A stretch of DNA of 64,000 nucleotides from Tissierellia bacterium (GTDB taxonomy: Bacteria > Bacillota > Clostridia > Tissierellales > Peptoniphilaceae). The notes under the pieces were generated by a model, which did not search any database, was not told the origin of the DNA, and saw only the letters and a list, made by a program, of their open reading frames with translations. The position numbers and the translations under genes were made by a program. Shown here one piece after another: positions 7,630 to 16,835 of this stretch. The stretch is from assembly GCA_030540635.1 (NCBI GenBank), contig JAUNVW010000002.1, positions 43,285-107,284 of the forward strand. The letters are read 5' to 3'. Every line of letters starts with the position of its first letter. Within the stretch, counting starts at the first letter, position 1.

Positions 7630-9768
7630 ATGAATAATAGTAAAGTTTTTGGTGTGTTACAGAGAATTGGACGTTCCTTCATGCTTCCCATAGCCATGTT
7701 ACCTGTGGCGGGATTGTTATTGGGAATTGGGGGTTCTTTTACCAATGAAACCATGTTAAAGACCTATGGTCTTTGGAATGTCATGGGACCTGGGACCATT
7801 ATTCATGGAGTATTGGAGGTTATGCGTTCGGCAGGAGATATTATCTTTGCCAATTTACCGGTGATCTTTGCCATTGGCGTTGCCATTGGTATGGCAAAGG
7901 CGGAAAAAGCCACGGCGGCATTGGCATCGGCCATTGCATTTTTCGTGATGCACGCATCCATTTCATCGATGATCACATTAAATGGTGGTACGGAAAAATT
8001 ATTGGAAGGTTCCGTGGCCTCTGTTATTGGCATAGAATCATTGCAAATGGGAGTCTTTGGCGGAATTATCGTAGGACTTGGTGTGGCGGCACTCCATAAT
8101 CAATTTTACAAAATAGAACTACCCAATGTTCTATCCTTTTTCGGAGGAACTCGATTTGTCCCGATTATATCGGCTTTAGTTTATGTCTTTGTAGGGATTC
8201 TGATGTTCTTTATATGGCCACCTGTTCAAAGTGCCATTAATGCCGTCGGTTCTTTCGTGCGATCCTCAGGATATGGCGGTACATGGGTCTATGGATTTAT
8301 GGAGAGATTGTTAATACCTTTTGGTTTACACCATGTATTCTATTTGCCATTTTGGCAAACAGCCGTCGGAGGTACTATGGAAATTGGCGGTCGCCTCGTG
8401 GAAGGCGCTCAAAATATCTTCTTTGCCCAATTAGCCGATCCATCGACGAGTGTGTTTTCCGTGGAAGCAACTCGATTTATGTCCGGAAAATTTCCTTTGA
8501 TGATTTTTGGATTGCCCGGCGCTGCCTTAGCAATGTATCATACGGCAAAAAAGAAAAATCGTAAAGTCGTTGGAGGTTTATTGTTTTCTGCTGCACTAAC
8601 CAGTATGTTGACGGGAATCACCGAACCTTTGGAATTTACTTTCCTTTTTGTTGCACCATTTCTTTATGGTATCCACTGTGTTTTCGCAGGCCTTGCCTAT
8701 ATGCTGATGCATATTCTTAAAGTTGGAGTCGGAATGACTTTCTCCGGAGGATTTATTGATTTATTACTCTTTGGCATTATGCAAGGAAATGGGAAAACCC
8801 ACTGGCTCCGAGTTATCCCTGTGGGGATTGCTTACTTCATCGTTTATTATCTCGTCTTTAGTTTCATTATTAAGAAAAGAGATCTTAAGACACCCGGTCG
8901 TGAGGACAAAAAAGAGGAAGAGATTAAACTTTATACCAAAGAGGATATGAAGGAGAAATCCAGTGTCAAGGGAAAAGAAGTCGATGAAATATCTACGCTC
9001 ATCATGGCTGGCCTTGGCGGTCGTAAAAATATCCGGGATGTGGATTCCTGTGCCACAAGACTTCGTTGTTCCGTCGAAGATCCAAATCTAGTAAATAAAG
9101 AAATGCTAACCCAATCGGGGGCTGCCGGCGTCATCATGAGTGGAAATGGGGTTCAAGTGATTTACGGTCCTAGGGTATCGGTTATTAAATCAAATCTAGA
9201 AGAATATATCGAAAATGTCGACCGTGGTGAAACTGAGGAAGTTCATCTCACCAAGGATACAAAAGTAGAAACTCCAGAAACTCAAGAAAACAAAGGCAGT
9301 GCAAAACAAGATCATCAAGAAATAAAGGTGTTTTCTCCAATGAAAGGGAAAGTAGTTCCCTTGAAAGAAGTTCCCGATGAGGCCTTCGCCCAGGAAGTTC
9401 TAGGTCGGGGAATCGCCGTCGATCCCACGGAGTATAGATTATATGCGCCGATTCAAGGAACTGTCGCCATGGTCTTTGATACAAAACACGCCATTGGCAT
9501 TACTTCCGATGATGGTTTGGAAATTTTACTCCATGTGGGAATGGATACTGTAGAAACAAAAGGAGAAGGATTTACTGTCCATGTGAAACAGGGAGATTCC
9601 ATCGATATCGGCGATCTGCTAATGGAATTTGATGGGAATTTACTAAAAGAAAAAGGATATCCATTGGTGACACCGATGATCTTTACAAATTTAGAAGATC
9701 ATCAAGAACTAAAAGTACGGGCAAAGGGAAATATCAATGCCGGAGATGAACTTTTAATCATCGATTAG
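7630..9768 (+). CDS. PTS transporter, glucose/maltose/GlcNAc family, subunits IICBA fused
   Basis: Sugar uptake and phosphorylation permease, 712 residues. An EIIC membrane domain (about residues 1-420) contains MLPVAGLLLGIGG, IPFGLHHVFYLPFW and TGITEPLEFTFLF. An EIIB domain (about 450-530) has its phosphoacceptor Cys474 in DSCATRLRC. An EIIA domain (about 575-712) has the phosphoacceptor His635 in EILLHVGMDT. The GLHHVFY...PFW pattern favours the PtsG/glucose-type group, but maltose or N-acetylglucosamine cannot be excluded. It is monocistronic, with its own promoter and terminator. No HPr or EI gene is in the window. Confidence 0.88.
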   Translation: MNNSKVFGVLQRIGRSFMLPIAMLPVAGLLLGIGGSFTNETMLKTYGLWNVMGPGTIIHGVLEVMRSAGDIIFANLPVIFAIGVAIGMAKAEKATAALASAIAFFVMHASISSMITLNGGTEKLLEGSVASVIGIESLQMGVFGGIIVGLGVAALHNQFYKIELPNVLSFFGGTRFVPIISALVYVFVGILMFFIWPPVQSAINAVGSFVRSSGYGGTWVYGFMERLLIPFGLHHVFYLPFWQTAVGGTMEIGGRLVEGAQNIFFAQLADPSTSVFSVEATRFMSGKFPLMIFGLPGAALAMYHTAKKKNRKVVGGLLFSAALTSMLTGITEPLEFTFLFVAPFLYGIHCVFAGLAYMLMHILKVGVGMTFSGGFIDLLLFGIMQGNGKTHWLRVIPVGIAYFIVYYLVFSFIIKKRDLKTPGREDKKEEEIKLYTKEDMKEKSSVKGKEVDEISTLIMAGLGGRKNIRDVDSCATRLRCSVEDPNLVNKEMLTQSGAAGVIMSGNGVQVIYGPRVSVIKSNLEEYIENVDRGETEEVHLTKDTKVETPETQENKGSAKQDHQEIKVFSPMKGKVVPLKEVPDEAFAQEVLGRGIAVDPTEYRLYAPIQGTVAMVFDTKHAIGITSDDGLEILLHVGMDTVETKGEGFTVHVKQGDSIDIGDLLMEFDGNLLKEKGYPLVTPMIFTNLEDHQELKVRAKGNINAGDELLIID

Positions 9769-9780
9769 ATATCCAAAAAT

Positions 9781-9810
9781 AAAACTCCAAGGATAAATCC
9801 TTGGAGTTTT
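9781..9810. terminator. bidirectional terminator between PTS gene and clpB
   Basis: Perfect 13-base arms (AAAACTCCAAGGA and complement) with loop TAAA. T and A runs on both sides let it serve the convergent PTS and clpB genes. Confidence 0.88.
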
Positions 9811-9813
9811 ACT

Positions 9814-12399
9814 TTATTCTTCTTTTGTGATTTTTAAATGACCATGTTCAGTAGTGATTAGGATATGATCCTTATCGAGAATATTGCCTTTTATAATTTC
9901 TTTTCCTAATTCTGTTTCCACTTCTTTCTTGATGAATCGTTCAATGGGTCTTGCTCCATATTGAACATTATAAGCCTTTGAAATAATCAATTCTTTAGCG
10001 GCATCGTCAACATGAATTTCCATTTGACGTTCGGAAAGCCGGTCTTGTAATTGTTGGACATATTTGTCAATGATTTTATAAATGACTTCTTCGCCCAAAG
10101 GTTTAAACATGACAATATCATCTACTCGGTTTAAGAATTCCGGTTTGAAACGACTGCGAAGTTCATTATCTACTTGTTCTTTTGCAATATCCGAAATTTT
10201 TCCACTGTCCTCAATTCCCTCAATGAGATAATGGGAACCGATATTCGAGGTCATAATGATAATGGTGTTTTTAAAATCCACTGTTCGTCCTTGATTATCC
10301 GTTAAGCGCCCATCGTCTAATACTTGTAATAGAATATTAAACACATCGGGATGGGCCTTCTCAATTTCATCAAAAAGGATGACCGAATATGGTTTACGTC
10401 GTACAGCTTCTGTTAATTGACCGCCTTCTTCGTAACCGATATATCCCGGAGGTGATCCAACTAATCGAGAAACGGAGTGTTTTTCCATATACTCACTCAT
10501 ATCGATTCGAATTAAATTGTTTTCATCATCGAACATAGCTTCTGTGAGAGCCTTCGCCAATTCTGTTTTCCCAACCCCTGTCGGTCCAAGGAATATAAAG
10601 GATCCTATGGGTTTATCGGGGGATTTTAATCCCGATCTTGCTCGAATAATACTATCGGATACTGATTTAACGGCTGGGTTTTGTCCGACTACCCGTTTAT
10701 GGAGAATATCTTCCATGGAGAGAAGTCGATCCCGTTCGGTTTCCACAAGTTTATTTACCGGAATTCCCGTCCATCTTGAAACGACTTCAGAAATCTCTTC
10801 TTCGGTTACTTCTTCTTTTAACATGGCTTGATCTTCTTCATTTTTTTGATTAAGTTCTTCTAATTTTTGTCGAAGTTCACCGAGCTTTCCGTATTTTAAT
10901 TGGGATAATCGTTCGAAATCATAATTTCTCTCGGCTTCATCCATTTGGGTTTTCACTTGTTCGATTTGCGCTTTAACCTCTTTTACTTCATCGATGGATT
11001 GCTTTTGTTCAAACCATTTCTCATATCTGGAATCAAAATCATTTTTCGTATCTTGAATTTCTTTTTCCAATAGTTCTAAGCGTTTTTGACTACGTTCATC
11101 ATCTTCTTTTTTCAATGCCGCCCGCTCGATTTCCAATTGTAAAATTTTCCGTTTCTTTTCGTCTAAATCTTGGGGCATGGTGTCAATTTCTGTTCGCAAC
11201 ATTGCAGAGGCTTCGTCCATTAAATCAATGGCTTTATCCGGCAAGAAACGATCGGTGATATATCGATCGGAAAGAGTTGCACAACTGATGACGGCATTGT
11301 CGGAAATTCGGATTCCGTGGTAGATCTCGTATTTTTCCTTTAGACCACGGAGTATGGATATGGTATCCTCAACGGTAGGCTCTTCCACTAAAACTTTTTG
11401 AAATCGCCGTTCCAAAGCCCCATCCTTTTCGATATATTCTCGATACTCATCTAAAGTTGTCGCACCAATGGTACGAATCTCTCCCCGGGCAAGCATTGGT
11501 TTTAAAATATTGGCGGCATCCATTGCCCCTTCAGATTTACCTGCACCAACTAAAGTATGAATCTCATCGATAAACATGATGATTTGTCCATTGGATTCAT
11601 GGATTTCTTTTAAAACCGCTTTTAATCGTTCTTCAAATTGTCCCCGGTATTTCGCACCGGCAACTAAAGATCCCATATCTAAGGCGAAGACCTTTTTATC
11701 GGCTAAGGTCTCCGGCACATCATTTTTAACGATTCTTTGGGCCAAGCCTTCCACAATGGCGGTTTTACCCACACCAGGCTCTCCAATTAATACGGGATTA
11801 TTTTTTGTTCTTCGGGAAAGTACCATAATACAGTGGCGGATCTCATCATCACGGCCAATGACAGGGTCAAGATTTCCCTCCCGGGCTTCCTTTGTAAGAT
11901 CTCGACCGTATTTCTCTAAAGCATCCATGCTCGACTCAGGATCATCGCTATCAATCCGTCGATTTTGCCTTATCTCTAAAAGTTTCTCTTTAAATTCTCC
12001 TGGTTTAATATTGTATTTCGTTAATATTTTTTCCGATGGAATATTTTTCTCCCGTAAAAGGGCCATAAATAAATGTTCCACGGAAATATATTGATCGCCC
12101 ATTTCCTTCGCCAAATCTTCCGATTGTAAAAGTATCCTTTGGAATACGGTATTGGGATAGATATTTGACGAACCTTGAGTTTTAGGCAGTTGATCTAAAG
12201 CTGTTCTCAAAGATTCTACATAGGCTTTATAATCTGTCGCCATCTTGTTGAGAACCATAGGGACAACGCCATCGGAATTTTGAACCAATGCATAATTTAA
12301 ATGCAAATCATTGATTTCTGGATTGCCATTTTTAATGGCAATGTTCTGGGCATCTTGGATAGCTTCCATTGATTTTTGGGTAAATTTATTGTAGTCCAT
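9814..12399 (-). CDS. clpB: ATP-dependent disaggregase ClpB
   Basis: Hsp100 hexameric chaperone that threads aggregated proteins together with DnaK/DnaJ. The 861 residues show the Clp N domain (1-145) and NBD1 with Walker A GEPGVGKT and Walker [12 protein letters not shown] long middle coiled coil (about 405-530) separates ClpB from ClpC and ClpA. NBD2 has Walker A GPTGVGKT and [15 protein letters not shown], followed by the C-terminal D2-small domain. It follows the dnaJ-like gene by 13 bases and is presumably transcribed with it from the CtsR-type promoter at 13.4 kb. Confidence 0.96.
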   Translation of the reverse strand: MDYNKFTQKSMEAIQDAQNIAIKNGNPEINDLHLNYALVQNSDGVVPMVLNKMATDYKAYVESLRTALDQLPKTQGSSNIYPNTVFQRILLQSEDLAKEMGDQYISVEHLFMALLREKNIPSEKILTKYNIKPGEFKEKLLEIRQNRRIDSDDPESSMDALEKYGRDLTKEAREGNLDPVIGRDDEIRHCIMVLSRRTKNNPVLIGEPGVGKTAIVEGLAQRIVKNDVPETLADKKVFALDMGSLVAGAKYRGQFEERLKAVLKEIHESNGQIIMFIDEIHTLVGAGKSEGAMDAANILKPMLARGEIRTIGATTLDEYREYIEKDGALERRFQKVLVEEPTVEDTISILRGLKEKYEIYHGIRISDNAVISCATLSDRYITDRFLPDKAIDLMDEASAMLRTEIDTMPQDLDEKKRKILQLEIERAALKKEDDERSQKRLELLEKEIQDTKNDFDSRYEKWFEQKQSIDEVKEVKAQIEQVKTQMDEAERNYDFERLSQLKYGKLGELRQKLEELNQKNEEDQAMLKEEVTEEEISEVVSRWTGIPVNKLVETERDRLLSMEDILHKRVVGQNPAVKSVSDSIIRARSGLKSPDKPIGSFIFLGPTGVGKTELAKALTEAMFDDENNLIRIDMSEYMEKHSVSRLVGSPPGYIGYEEGGQLTEAVRRKPYSVILFDEIEKAHPDVFNILLQVLDDGRLTDNQGRTVDFKNTIIIMTSNIGSHYLIEGIEDSGKISDIAKEQVDNELRSRFKPEFLNRVDDIVMFKPLGEEVIYKIIDKYVQQLQDRLSERQMEIHVDDAAKELIISKAYNVQYGARPIERFIKKEVETELGKEIIKGNILDKDHILITTEHGHLKITKEE

Positions 12400-12412
12400 T
12401 GCCGATCACTCC

Positions 12413-13342
12413 TTATGCATAAATTTCTTGTAATTTCTCGTAATATTCTTTGGCTTCTGGTTTTAAGTCCTTGGGATTTTCGATACTGATTTCTAAATAA
12501 AGATCTCCCTTATTCTTCTTCATGTCTCGAAAACCTTGTTTTGGAATACGAATTCGTTGATTATTTTCCATATTTTTTGGAATATTGACTTTTATTTTTT
12601 TACCACTTAATGTTTTAACGGTCGTTTTTGTTCCAAGGGCGGCTTCCCATGGATAAATCTTTAATTTTCGAATCAAATCCAAACCTTCTAATTTATTGTT
12701 CTTATCAATTAAATTGATTTTCACATAGACATCGCCATCTAGGCCAAAACGATCCCCTTTGATCCTGATTTTTTTTCCCGGTAAAATTCCTTTTGGTATT
12801 TTCAACGGAATCGTCTTGGGCTGACCATTAATCGTCAAATTTAAATCCCGTTGACTTCCATTATAGAGATCTTCAATGCCGACGGTGATATCCACTTGGT
12901 ACTTCGGTCGTTGGCGATTTTGTCCTCGAAATCTTGAAAAAATATTCTCCTCTTTTTGACTTCTTTGACGTTGTTGTCCTCCAAAGAACATATCAAAGAA
13001 ATCCGAAAAACCACTGCTATTGCTTCCTGTTTGATAGGAATAGCTGTATCCATCCGATTGACCAAATCCTGAAAAATCAAATCCATAATGGGATGGGTCA
13101 AAATTCTCCCCTTGGGTAAAATTATAATTGGAACCAAAGGCATCATATTGTTTTCTCTTCTCTTCGTTGCCTAAAACTTCATAGGCTTCGTTGATTTCCT
13201 TGAATTTTTCTTGGGCTTTATCATCCCCTTTGTTTAAATCGGGATGATACTTTTTCGCCAATTGACGGTATTTCTTTTTTATTTCATCGGCATCGGCTTT
13301 TTTGTCGACACCTAATATTTTATAATAATCTTTATACTCCAT
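12413..13342 (-). CDS. DnaJ-like co-chaperone without zinc finger (CbpA/type II J protein)
   Basis: J-domain co-chaperone of 309 residues that would stimulate DnaK and feed ClpB. The J domain (1-70) has the HPD triad in [11 protein letters not shown] Gly/Phe-rich linker follows (about 75-125), then two C-terminal substrate-binding beta domains beginning [12 protein letters not shown]. The CxxCxGxG zinc repeats of canonical DnaJ are absent, so it is type II like CbpA. I chose the ATG at 13342 (GGGGGGAG ribosome site). An open frame to 13498 would run through the promoter and operator. First gene of the dnaJ-clpB operon. Confidence 0.9.
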   Translation of the reverse strand: MEYKDYYKILGVDKKADADEIKKKYRQLAKKYHPDLNKGDDKAQEKFKEINEAYEVLGNEEKRKQYDAFGSNYNFTQGENFDPSHYGFDFSGFGQSDGYSYSYQTGSNSSGFSDFFDMFFGGQQRQRSQKEENIFSRFRGQNRQRPKYQVDITVGIEDLYNGSQRDLNLTINGQPKTIPLKIPKGILPGKKIRIKGDRFGLDGDVYVKINLIDKNNKLEGLDLIRKLKIYPWEAALGTKTTVKTLSGKKIKVNIPKNMENNQRIRIPKQGFRDMKKNKGDLYLEISIENPKDLKPEAKEYYEKLQEIYA

Positions 13343-13369
13343 ATCGCTCCCCCCTCGGGTGTTATTGTC

Positions 13370-13386
13370 TTTGACTATCTTTGACT
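13370..13386 (-). promoter_or_regulatory. CtsR-type operator
   Basis: On the minus strand the direct repeat AGTCAAA-GAT-AGTCAAA matches exactly the published CtsR heptad consensus (A/G)GTCAAANAN(A/G)GTCAAA. It lies just downstream of the -10 box, over the expected transcription start, the usual place for a CtsR repressor of class III heat-shock genes. The ctsR gene is not in the window. Confidence 0.85.
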
Positions 13387-13394
13387 TTAATATT

Positions 13395-13423
13395 ATTATA
13401 CACCTTTTCACCGATAAATACAA
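13395..13423 (-). promoter_or_regulatory. promoter of the dnaJ-like/clpB operon
   Basis: -35 TTGTAT, 17-base spacer, perfect -10 TATAAT on the minus strand, about 50 bases upstream of the dnaJ-like start and directly followed by the CtsR repeat. Confidence 0.8.
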
Positions 13424-13468
13424 GGGTTTTAAGAATTTTTTTGATGGTTCAGGCAGCATCTTTACATT

Positions 13469-13503
13469 AAAAAAATGACTGGTCAAATGATCAGTCATTT
13501 TTT
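13469..13503 (-). terminator. terminator of the lipoprotein-apbE operon
   Basis: Hairpin ATGACTGGTC / AAAT / GATCAGTCAT with one G-T pair, flanked by A and T runs. It overlaps the apbE stop codon and separates it from the heat-shock promoter. Confidence 0.8.
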
Positions 13504-14527
13504 ATTCTTCATTATCCCAAGTTGTAATTATTTGATCATCTTTCATGATCCACATGGCGTCGACATTATCCATGGAATCGACAAGCGCCCTACCTTTTTC
13601 ATAATCCATTAAAAATAAAGTTGTGGATAGATAATCGGCTAAAGCGGAATCTTCGGTAATCACTGTTGTCGACAAAAAATGATCTCCCGGCATTAAAGTG
13701 TCGGGATCGATGATATGATGGAGTTTTACACCATCAACTTCATAAAATCTCTGGTAATCACCGCTGGTCACCACACTAATATCATTGCCGTAATAGGCTT
13801 TGACAATACTCGGTGATGAATCATCTTCAAATACATGGGGATTTTGAATCCCTATCCCCCATTGGTCCCGATTTTTCTCCAAGGGTTTACCGACGGCTTT
13901 CACATTGCCCCCTGCATTTAAAATAAATGAGGTCAAGCCTTCTTCTTCCAAAGTCTGGGCAATTTTCTCTGTGGCATAACCTTTTGCCACAGCTCCTAAA
14001 TCCAAAGACATCTTTTCATTATTTAAGAAGACTTTATTGTCTTTAATGATAATATCTTCGAGATTTGCCGATTTTTTTGCTTCCTTTAATTCTTCAAGGG
14101 AGGGAATTTCTGCTTCTTTTCCATCGAGGGCTTGTTCCCGCTTATCATGCCATAATTGTAGAACTTCACCCATGGCGATATTGACTTCATCTCCATATAT
14201 TTTATTTTGTTCCAATGTCCATTGAATTAAGTCGATGATATCATCGCTGACTTCCACTTCTTCTTTCCCGGCAAGGTCATTGATGGTTTTTAAATTATTG
14301 ATTTCATAATTATTGTAAATATCAAATTCTTCATGATATCTCTTTAATTCTTCCTCTAAAATCTTCTCATATTTCTCAAATTCTTCCTTCGATGCCACAT
14401 AGGCAATAAAGGAAACATCGGTATCAAAATAATCGTAAATATGGCTTTCCATTTTTATCGCCGTTTTATTTTGACAGCCACTAAGAAGGAAAATCCCTAG
14501 AATTAAGATCCAGATATATCGTCTCAT
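13502..14527 (-). CDS. apbE: FAD:protein FMN transferase (ApbE), lipoprotein form
   Basis: Extracytoplasmic enzyme that attaches FMN from FAD covalently to a Thr of target flavoproteins such as NqrB, NqrC, RnfD and RnfG. The 341 residues begin with a lipoprotein signal (lipobox LLSGC, Cys at about 18). ApbE core motifs are SLDLGAVAKGYATEKI, FILNAGGNVKAVGK and, near the C-terminus, TSGDYQRFYEVDG with HHIIDPDTLMPG for Mg2+ and FAD binding. Overlaps the upstream lipoprotein gene by four bases. The nqrB and nqrC genes at 45 kb in this window encode likely substrates. Confidence 0.92.
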   Translation of the reverse strand: MRRYIWILILGIFLLSGCQNKTAIKMESHIYDYFDTDVSFIAYVASKEEFEKYEKILEEELKRYHEEFDIYNNYEINNLKTINDLAGKEEVEVSDDIIDLIQWTLEQNKIYGDEVNIAMGEVLQLWHDKREQALDGKEAEIPSLEELKEAKKSANLEDIIIKDNKVFLNNEKMSLDLGAVAKGYATEKIAQTLEEEGLTSFILNAGGNVKAVGKPLEKNRDQWGIGIQNPHVFEDDSSPSIVKAYYGNDISVVTSGDYQRFYEVDGVKLHHIIDPDTLMPGDHFLSTTVITEDSALADYLSTTLFLMDYEKGRALVDSMDNVDAMWIMKDDQIITTWDNEE

Positions 14528-15294
14528 TCCATAATTTCCTTTTCGCCCATAATGGGATAGACTTTATTTAATTGACGAACTTCCAATTGACCTCGAATAT
14601 GGGAATTTGCCGTTCGAAAGATTTCTTCCACCTGTTCCAATTGTCCATTATTATCGAAAAGATATTTGGCGTAGACATTAATCTCTTCAATATCATCGAA
14701 GATAATGTGGAAATCATTTTTAAGAATCTCGTAGATTTCTTTCTTTCCGTCCTTTAGATAAATCATCGTTTCCCCGTCTAATTCCCGCACTTCCACATGA
14801 TCTTGAATTTGTTGCAAATGATTTAAAATTTCTGGAACAGATAGATAAATACTTGGTTCATCCCTTTTTTCCATGGTCCATTCATTGAGATTATCCTCTT
14901 TTTTAAATTCTTTTTTTTCATTGTAAATCATTCGAGATTTCTGCTTATCTTTCACTTCGATCATCAGTTCTTGGGAATCGACTTCTCCATCTTTATAATT
15001 CGTAAAGGCATTGACCCTTTGTAGACTTTCTTGTTGTTGTTGATTGATTTGATGGAGGACATTTAATTGTAAGACCGTTTCACTGGCTGTAATCTCTTCC
15101 CCATTAAGTAAATCGTTTAGTCTTTCTTCCCTCTCTTTTCCTTCAAGTCGCCTTCCTTCTTCTTCATCTTTTTTTTCTTCTTTTTCTTCTACGACTTCTT
15201 CTTTAGAGGTCTGTTTTTTTGTATCGTCCTTATTACATGAACTTAATAGGCCGATGATCACAAGGGCCATGAGTATTTTCTTTAAGATTTTCAT
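14524..15294 (-). CDS. lipoprotein of unknown function
   Basis: Predicted lipoprotein of 256 residues with signal ending in LLSSC (Cys at about 20). A highly charged linker rich in E and K (about 25-60) follows, then a folded domain of alternating strands and short helices. A glutamine run (INQQQQE) lies near residue 90. I do not recognise the family; the general shape resembles LolA/LppX-like or DUF6612-type lipoproteins but no motif proves it. Translationally coupled to apbE (ATGA overlap), so a role next to flavinylation or its targets at the cell surface is possible but unproven. Confidence 0.7.
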   Translation of the reverse strand: MKILKKILMALVIIGLLSSCNKDDTKKQTSKEEVVEEKEEKKDEEEGRRLEGKEREERLNDLLNGEEITASETVLQLNVLHQINQQQQESLQRVNAFTNYKDGEVDSQELMIEVKDKQKSRMIYNEKKEFKKEDNLNEWTMEKRDEPSIYLSVPEILNHLQQIQDHVEVRELDGETMIYLKDGKKEIYEILKNDFHIIFDDIEEINVYAKYLFDNNGQLEQVEEIFRTANSHIRGQLEVRQLNKVYPIMGEKEIME

Positions 15295-15365
15295 TGTTTT
15301 TCACCTTTTCTTTTCAAGATATCCACTGTATTAGTATAATTTATCTTCCTTTATTTTTCAAATGA

Positions 15366-15394
15366 TTGAATCTTCAATTTGAATATGCTATAAT
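15366..15394 (+). promoter_or_regulatory. promoter of tRNA-Ser
   Basis: -35 TTGAAT, 17-base spacer, perfect -10 TATAAT, 11 bases before the mature tRNA 5' end. Confidence 0.75.
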
Positions 15395-15405
15395 TGACTT
15401 GTTAT

Positions 15406-15494
15406 GGAGAAGTATCGAAGTGGTCATAACGAGGCGCACTCGAAATGCGTTTGGGTTCACGCCCACGGGGGTTCGAATCCCTCCTTCTCCGCCA
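15406..15494 (+). tRNA. tRNA-Ser (anticodon CGA)
   Basis: Cloverleaf visible by eye: acceptor stem GGAGAAG pairs with CTTCTCC, discriminator G and an encoded CCA follow (15492-15494). The anticodon stem GCGCA/TGCGT encloses loop CTCGAAA, giving anticodon CGA for UCG codons. A long variable arm (TTTGGGTTCACGCCCAC) and T loop GGTTCGAATCC are present, as expected for a class II serine tRNA. It has its own promoter and terminator. Confidence 0.95.
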
Positions 15495-15524
15495 AAAAAG
15501 CCAAGGATTATCCTTGGCTTTTTT
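15495..15524. terminator. bidirectional terminator after tRNA-Ser and DUF951 gene
   Basis: Arms AAAAAGCCAAGGA and complement around a TTA loop, with T run on both strands. It directly follows the tRNA CCA end and also the stop of the convergent DUF951 gene. Confidence 0.88.
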
Positions 15525-15748
15525 TATTCTTCCGGCGGTTCATAATGAACAATGGAGACGAATTTTCCGTCTTTATCTTTAATTTTTCGAATTCTCTTGT
15601 TAAAATCCAATCGCTTCATCCATGTTATCCGATCACATCCAAGGCATCTTAGCTTAATATCGGCCCCCGTTCGTAAGATTTCCCAGGAATTTTCGCCACA
15701 GGGATGTCCTTTTTTTAAGGTGACAATATCACCAACTCGGTATTTCAT
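15524..15748 (-). CDS. DUF951 family small protein
   Basis: Conserved 74-residue Firmicutes protein of unknown function. The family pattern is clear: VGDIVTLKKGHPCGENSWEI, then RTGADIKLRCLGCDRI with a CxxC pair that could bind zinc, and a basic C-terminal segment. Its start overlaps the mscS stop by four bases; the mscS-DUF951 pairing is seen in other Firmicutes. Last gene of the 18.4 to 15.5 kb operon. Confidence 0.9.
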   Translation of the reverse strand: MKYRVGDIVTLKKGHPCGENSWEILRTGADIKLRCLGCDRITWMKRLDFNKRIRKIKDKDGKFVSIVHYEPPEE

Positions 15749-16578
15749 CTTTGTCCTCCTTCTGGAATTTTGGCAAATGAAATATTATCTTTTCCAATGC
15801 GATTCCACAATGCCCGTCGGATTTCCCGTTCAATAAACCATTGTTGCCCCTCCGCTGTATATGCCCAGATGGCGATGGTCATGGTAAAGCTTTCAAAGGC
15901 CGTTATGCCAATGTATTCCGGAACTTCTTTTATTTTATCCGGATATTTTTTTTCCAGATCTTTCCCCACTTCTTCGACAATTTCTTTGAGTAAATCCAAA
16001 TCCGTGTCAAAGGGAAGTTTTACTTCCACAACCGCTTTTTGACGAATCATCGATTTATTGGTCACCATTTGGATATCCCCATTATTAATCATGTGAATGG
16101 AACCATCGAAGCCTTCAATGGTCGTTGTTTTTAATCCTAATTCAGTAACGACACCATCGACCCCGTTAATAAGGACATAATCCCCAATATTGTAACGTTC
16201 CTCGATGAGAATAAATATCCCGGCAATTAAATCTTTGACGAGGAATTGGGCGCCAAGGCCGATGGCGAGTCCACCAATACCAGCCGTCGCAATAATGGAT
16301 GCTGTATTAATGCCAAAAATTTGCAGGATTTGTATCAATCCGAGGAAATAGAATAAATACCGAACTCCATTCATGAGTAATTTCGATAGGGTTAAATAGG
16401 TTTTTGTTTTTGTAATTCCAATTTTCGAGTTTACCGAGTGGCGGATAAATCGATTAATTAAAAGAACGAGAAGTCGAACAATGATAATAATTACAATTGA
16501 TAGGGCAATCTTCCCGTAAATACTCAAATGTCCCGGTTCAGATAATAATAATTTATTCATCTGTTGAATGATTTTCAT
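15745..16578 (-). CDS. small-conductance mechanosensitive channel (MscS family)
   Basis: Homoheptameric osmotic-release channel in the cytoplasmic membrane. The 277 residues have about three membrane segments (near 22-45, 65-90, 95-125). The pore helix is seen as GIGGLAIGLGAQFLVKDLIAG, followed by the beta domain with NIGDYVLINGVDGVV and the C-terminal alpha/beta vestibule. A second family member lies at 56.5 kb. Overlaps DUF951 and DUF3343 genes by four bases each, so the set is one operon. Confidence 0.9.
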   Translation of the reverse strand: MKIIQQMNKLLLSEPGHLSIYGKIALSIVIIIIVRLLVLLINRFIRHSVNSKIGITKTKTYLTLSKLLMNGVRYLFYFLGLIQILQIFGINTASIIATAGIGGLAIGLGAQFLVKDLIAGIFILIEERYNIGDYVLINGVDGVVTELGLKTTTIEGFDGSIHMINNGDIQMVTNKSMIRQKAVVEVKLPFDTDLDLLKEIVEEVGKDLEKKYPDKIKEVPEYIGITAFESFTMTIAIWAYTAEGQQWFIEREIRRALWNRIGKDNISFAKIPEGGQR

Positions 16579-16835
16579 AAATTCTCCTCACTCAATACTT
16601 CCACTGCATGATTCTCATCTTTATTGTATTTCCAAAGATGGGCAATGGGTAATTTCTCTTTTAAGGCTTTCATCGATTCCAATTGATCCATGGAGAGCAT
16701 AATTGCTAAACCACAGGAAGTGGTGATTTCCCGTGGCGTTGGAATGGTCTTAAAATCATAGCCTTTCGTTTTTAGATCGCTTTCTGTTTTCATGGTGTGA
16801 TGGACCGATTCAAAGGTCAATAGTAAAACTTCCAT
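16575..16835 (-). CDS. DUF3343 (putative Se/S carrier-like) protein
   Basis: Protein of 86 residues. The N-terminal VLLLTFESVHHTMKTESDL and TIPTPREITTSCGLAIML are diagnostic of DUF3343, a family proposed as a selenium or sulfur carrier because it sits beside YedF and Cys desulfurase genes. The Cys in TTSCGLA is the likely functional residue. It is immediately downstream of yedF (stop and start share a base). Confidence 0.85.
   Translation of the reverse strand: MEVLLLTFESVHHTMKTESDLKTKGYDFKTIPTPREITTSCGLAIMLSMDQLESMKALKEKLPIAHLWKYNKDENHAVEVLSEENL

Noticed and set aside
11576..12094. 172-codon open frame antisense to clpB
   Set aside because: It mirrors the conserved ClpB NBD1; no ribosome site and low-complexity composition typical of a shadow frame.
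12841..13146. 101-codon alternative minus-strand frame inside the dnaJ-like gene
   Set aside because: Overlaps the Gly/Phe linker of a clear J protein; no start signal.
13343..13498. N-terminal extension of the dnaJ-like gene
   Set aside because: Would translate the promoter and CtsR operator; the J domain with an ideal ribosome site starts at 13342.
15404..15652. 82-codon plus-strand open frame over tRNA-Ser
   Set aside because: Covers a complete tRNA and its terminator.
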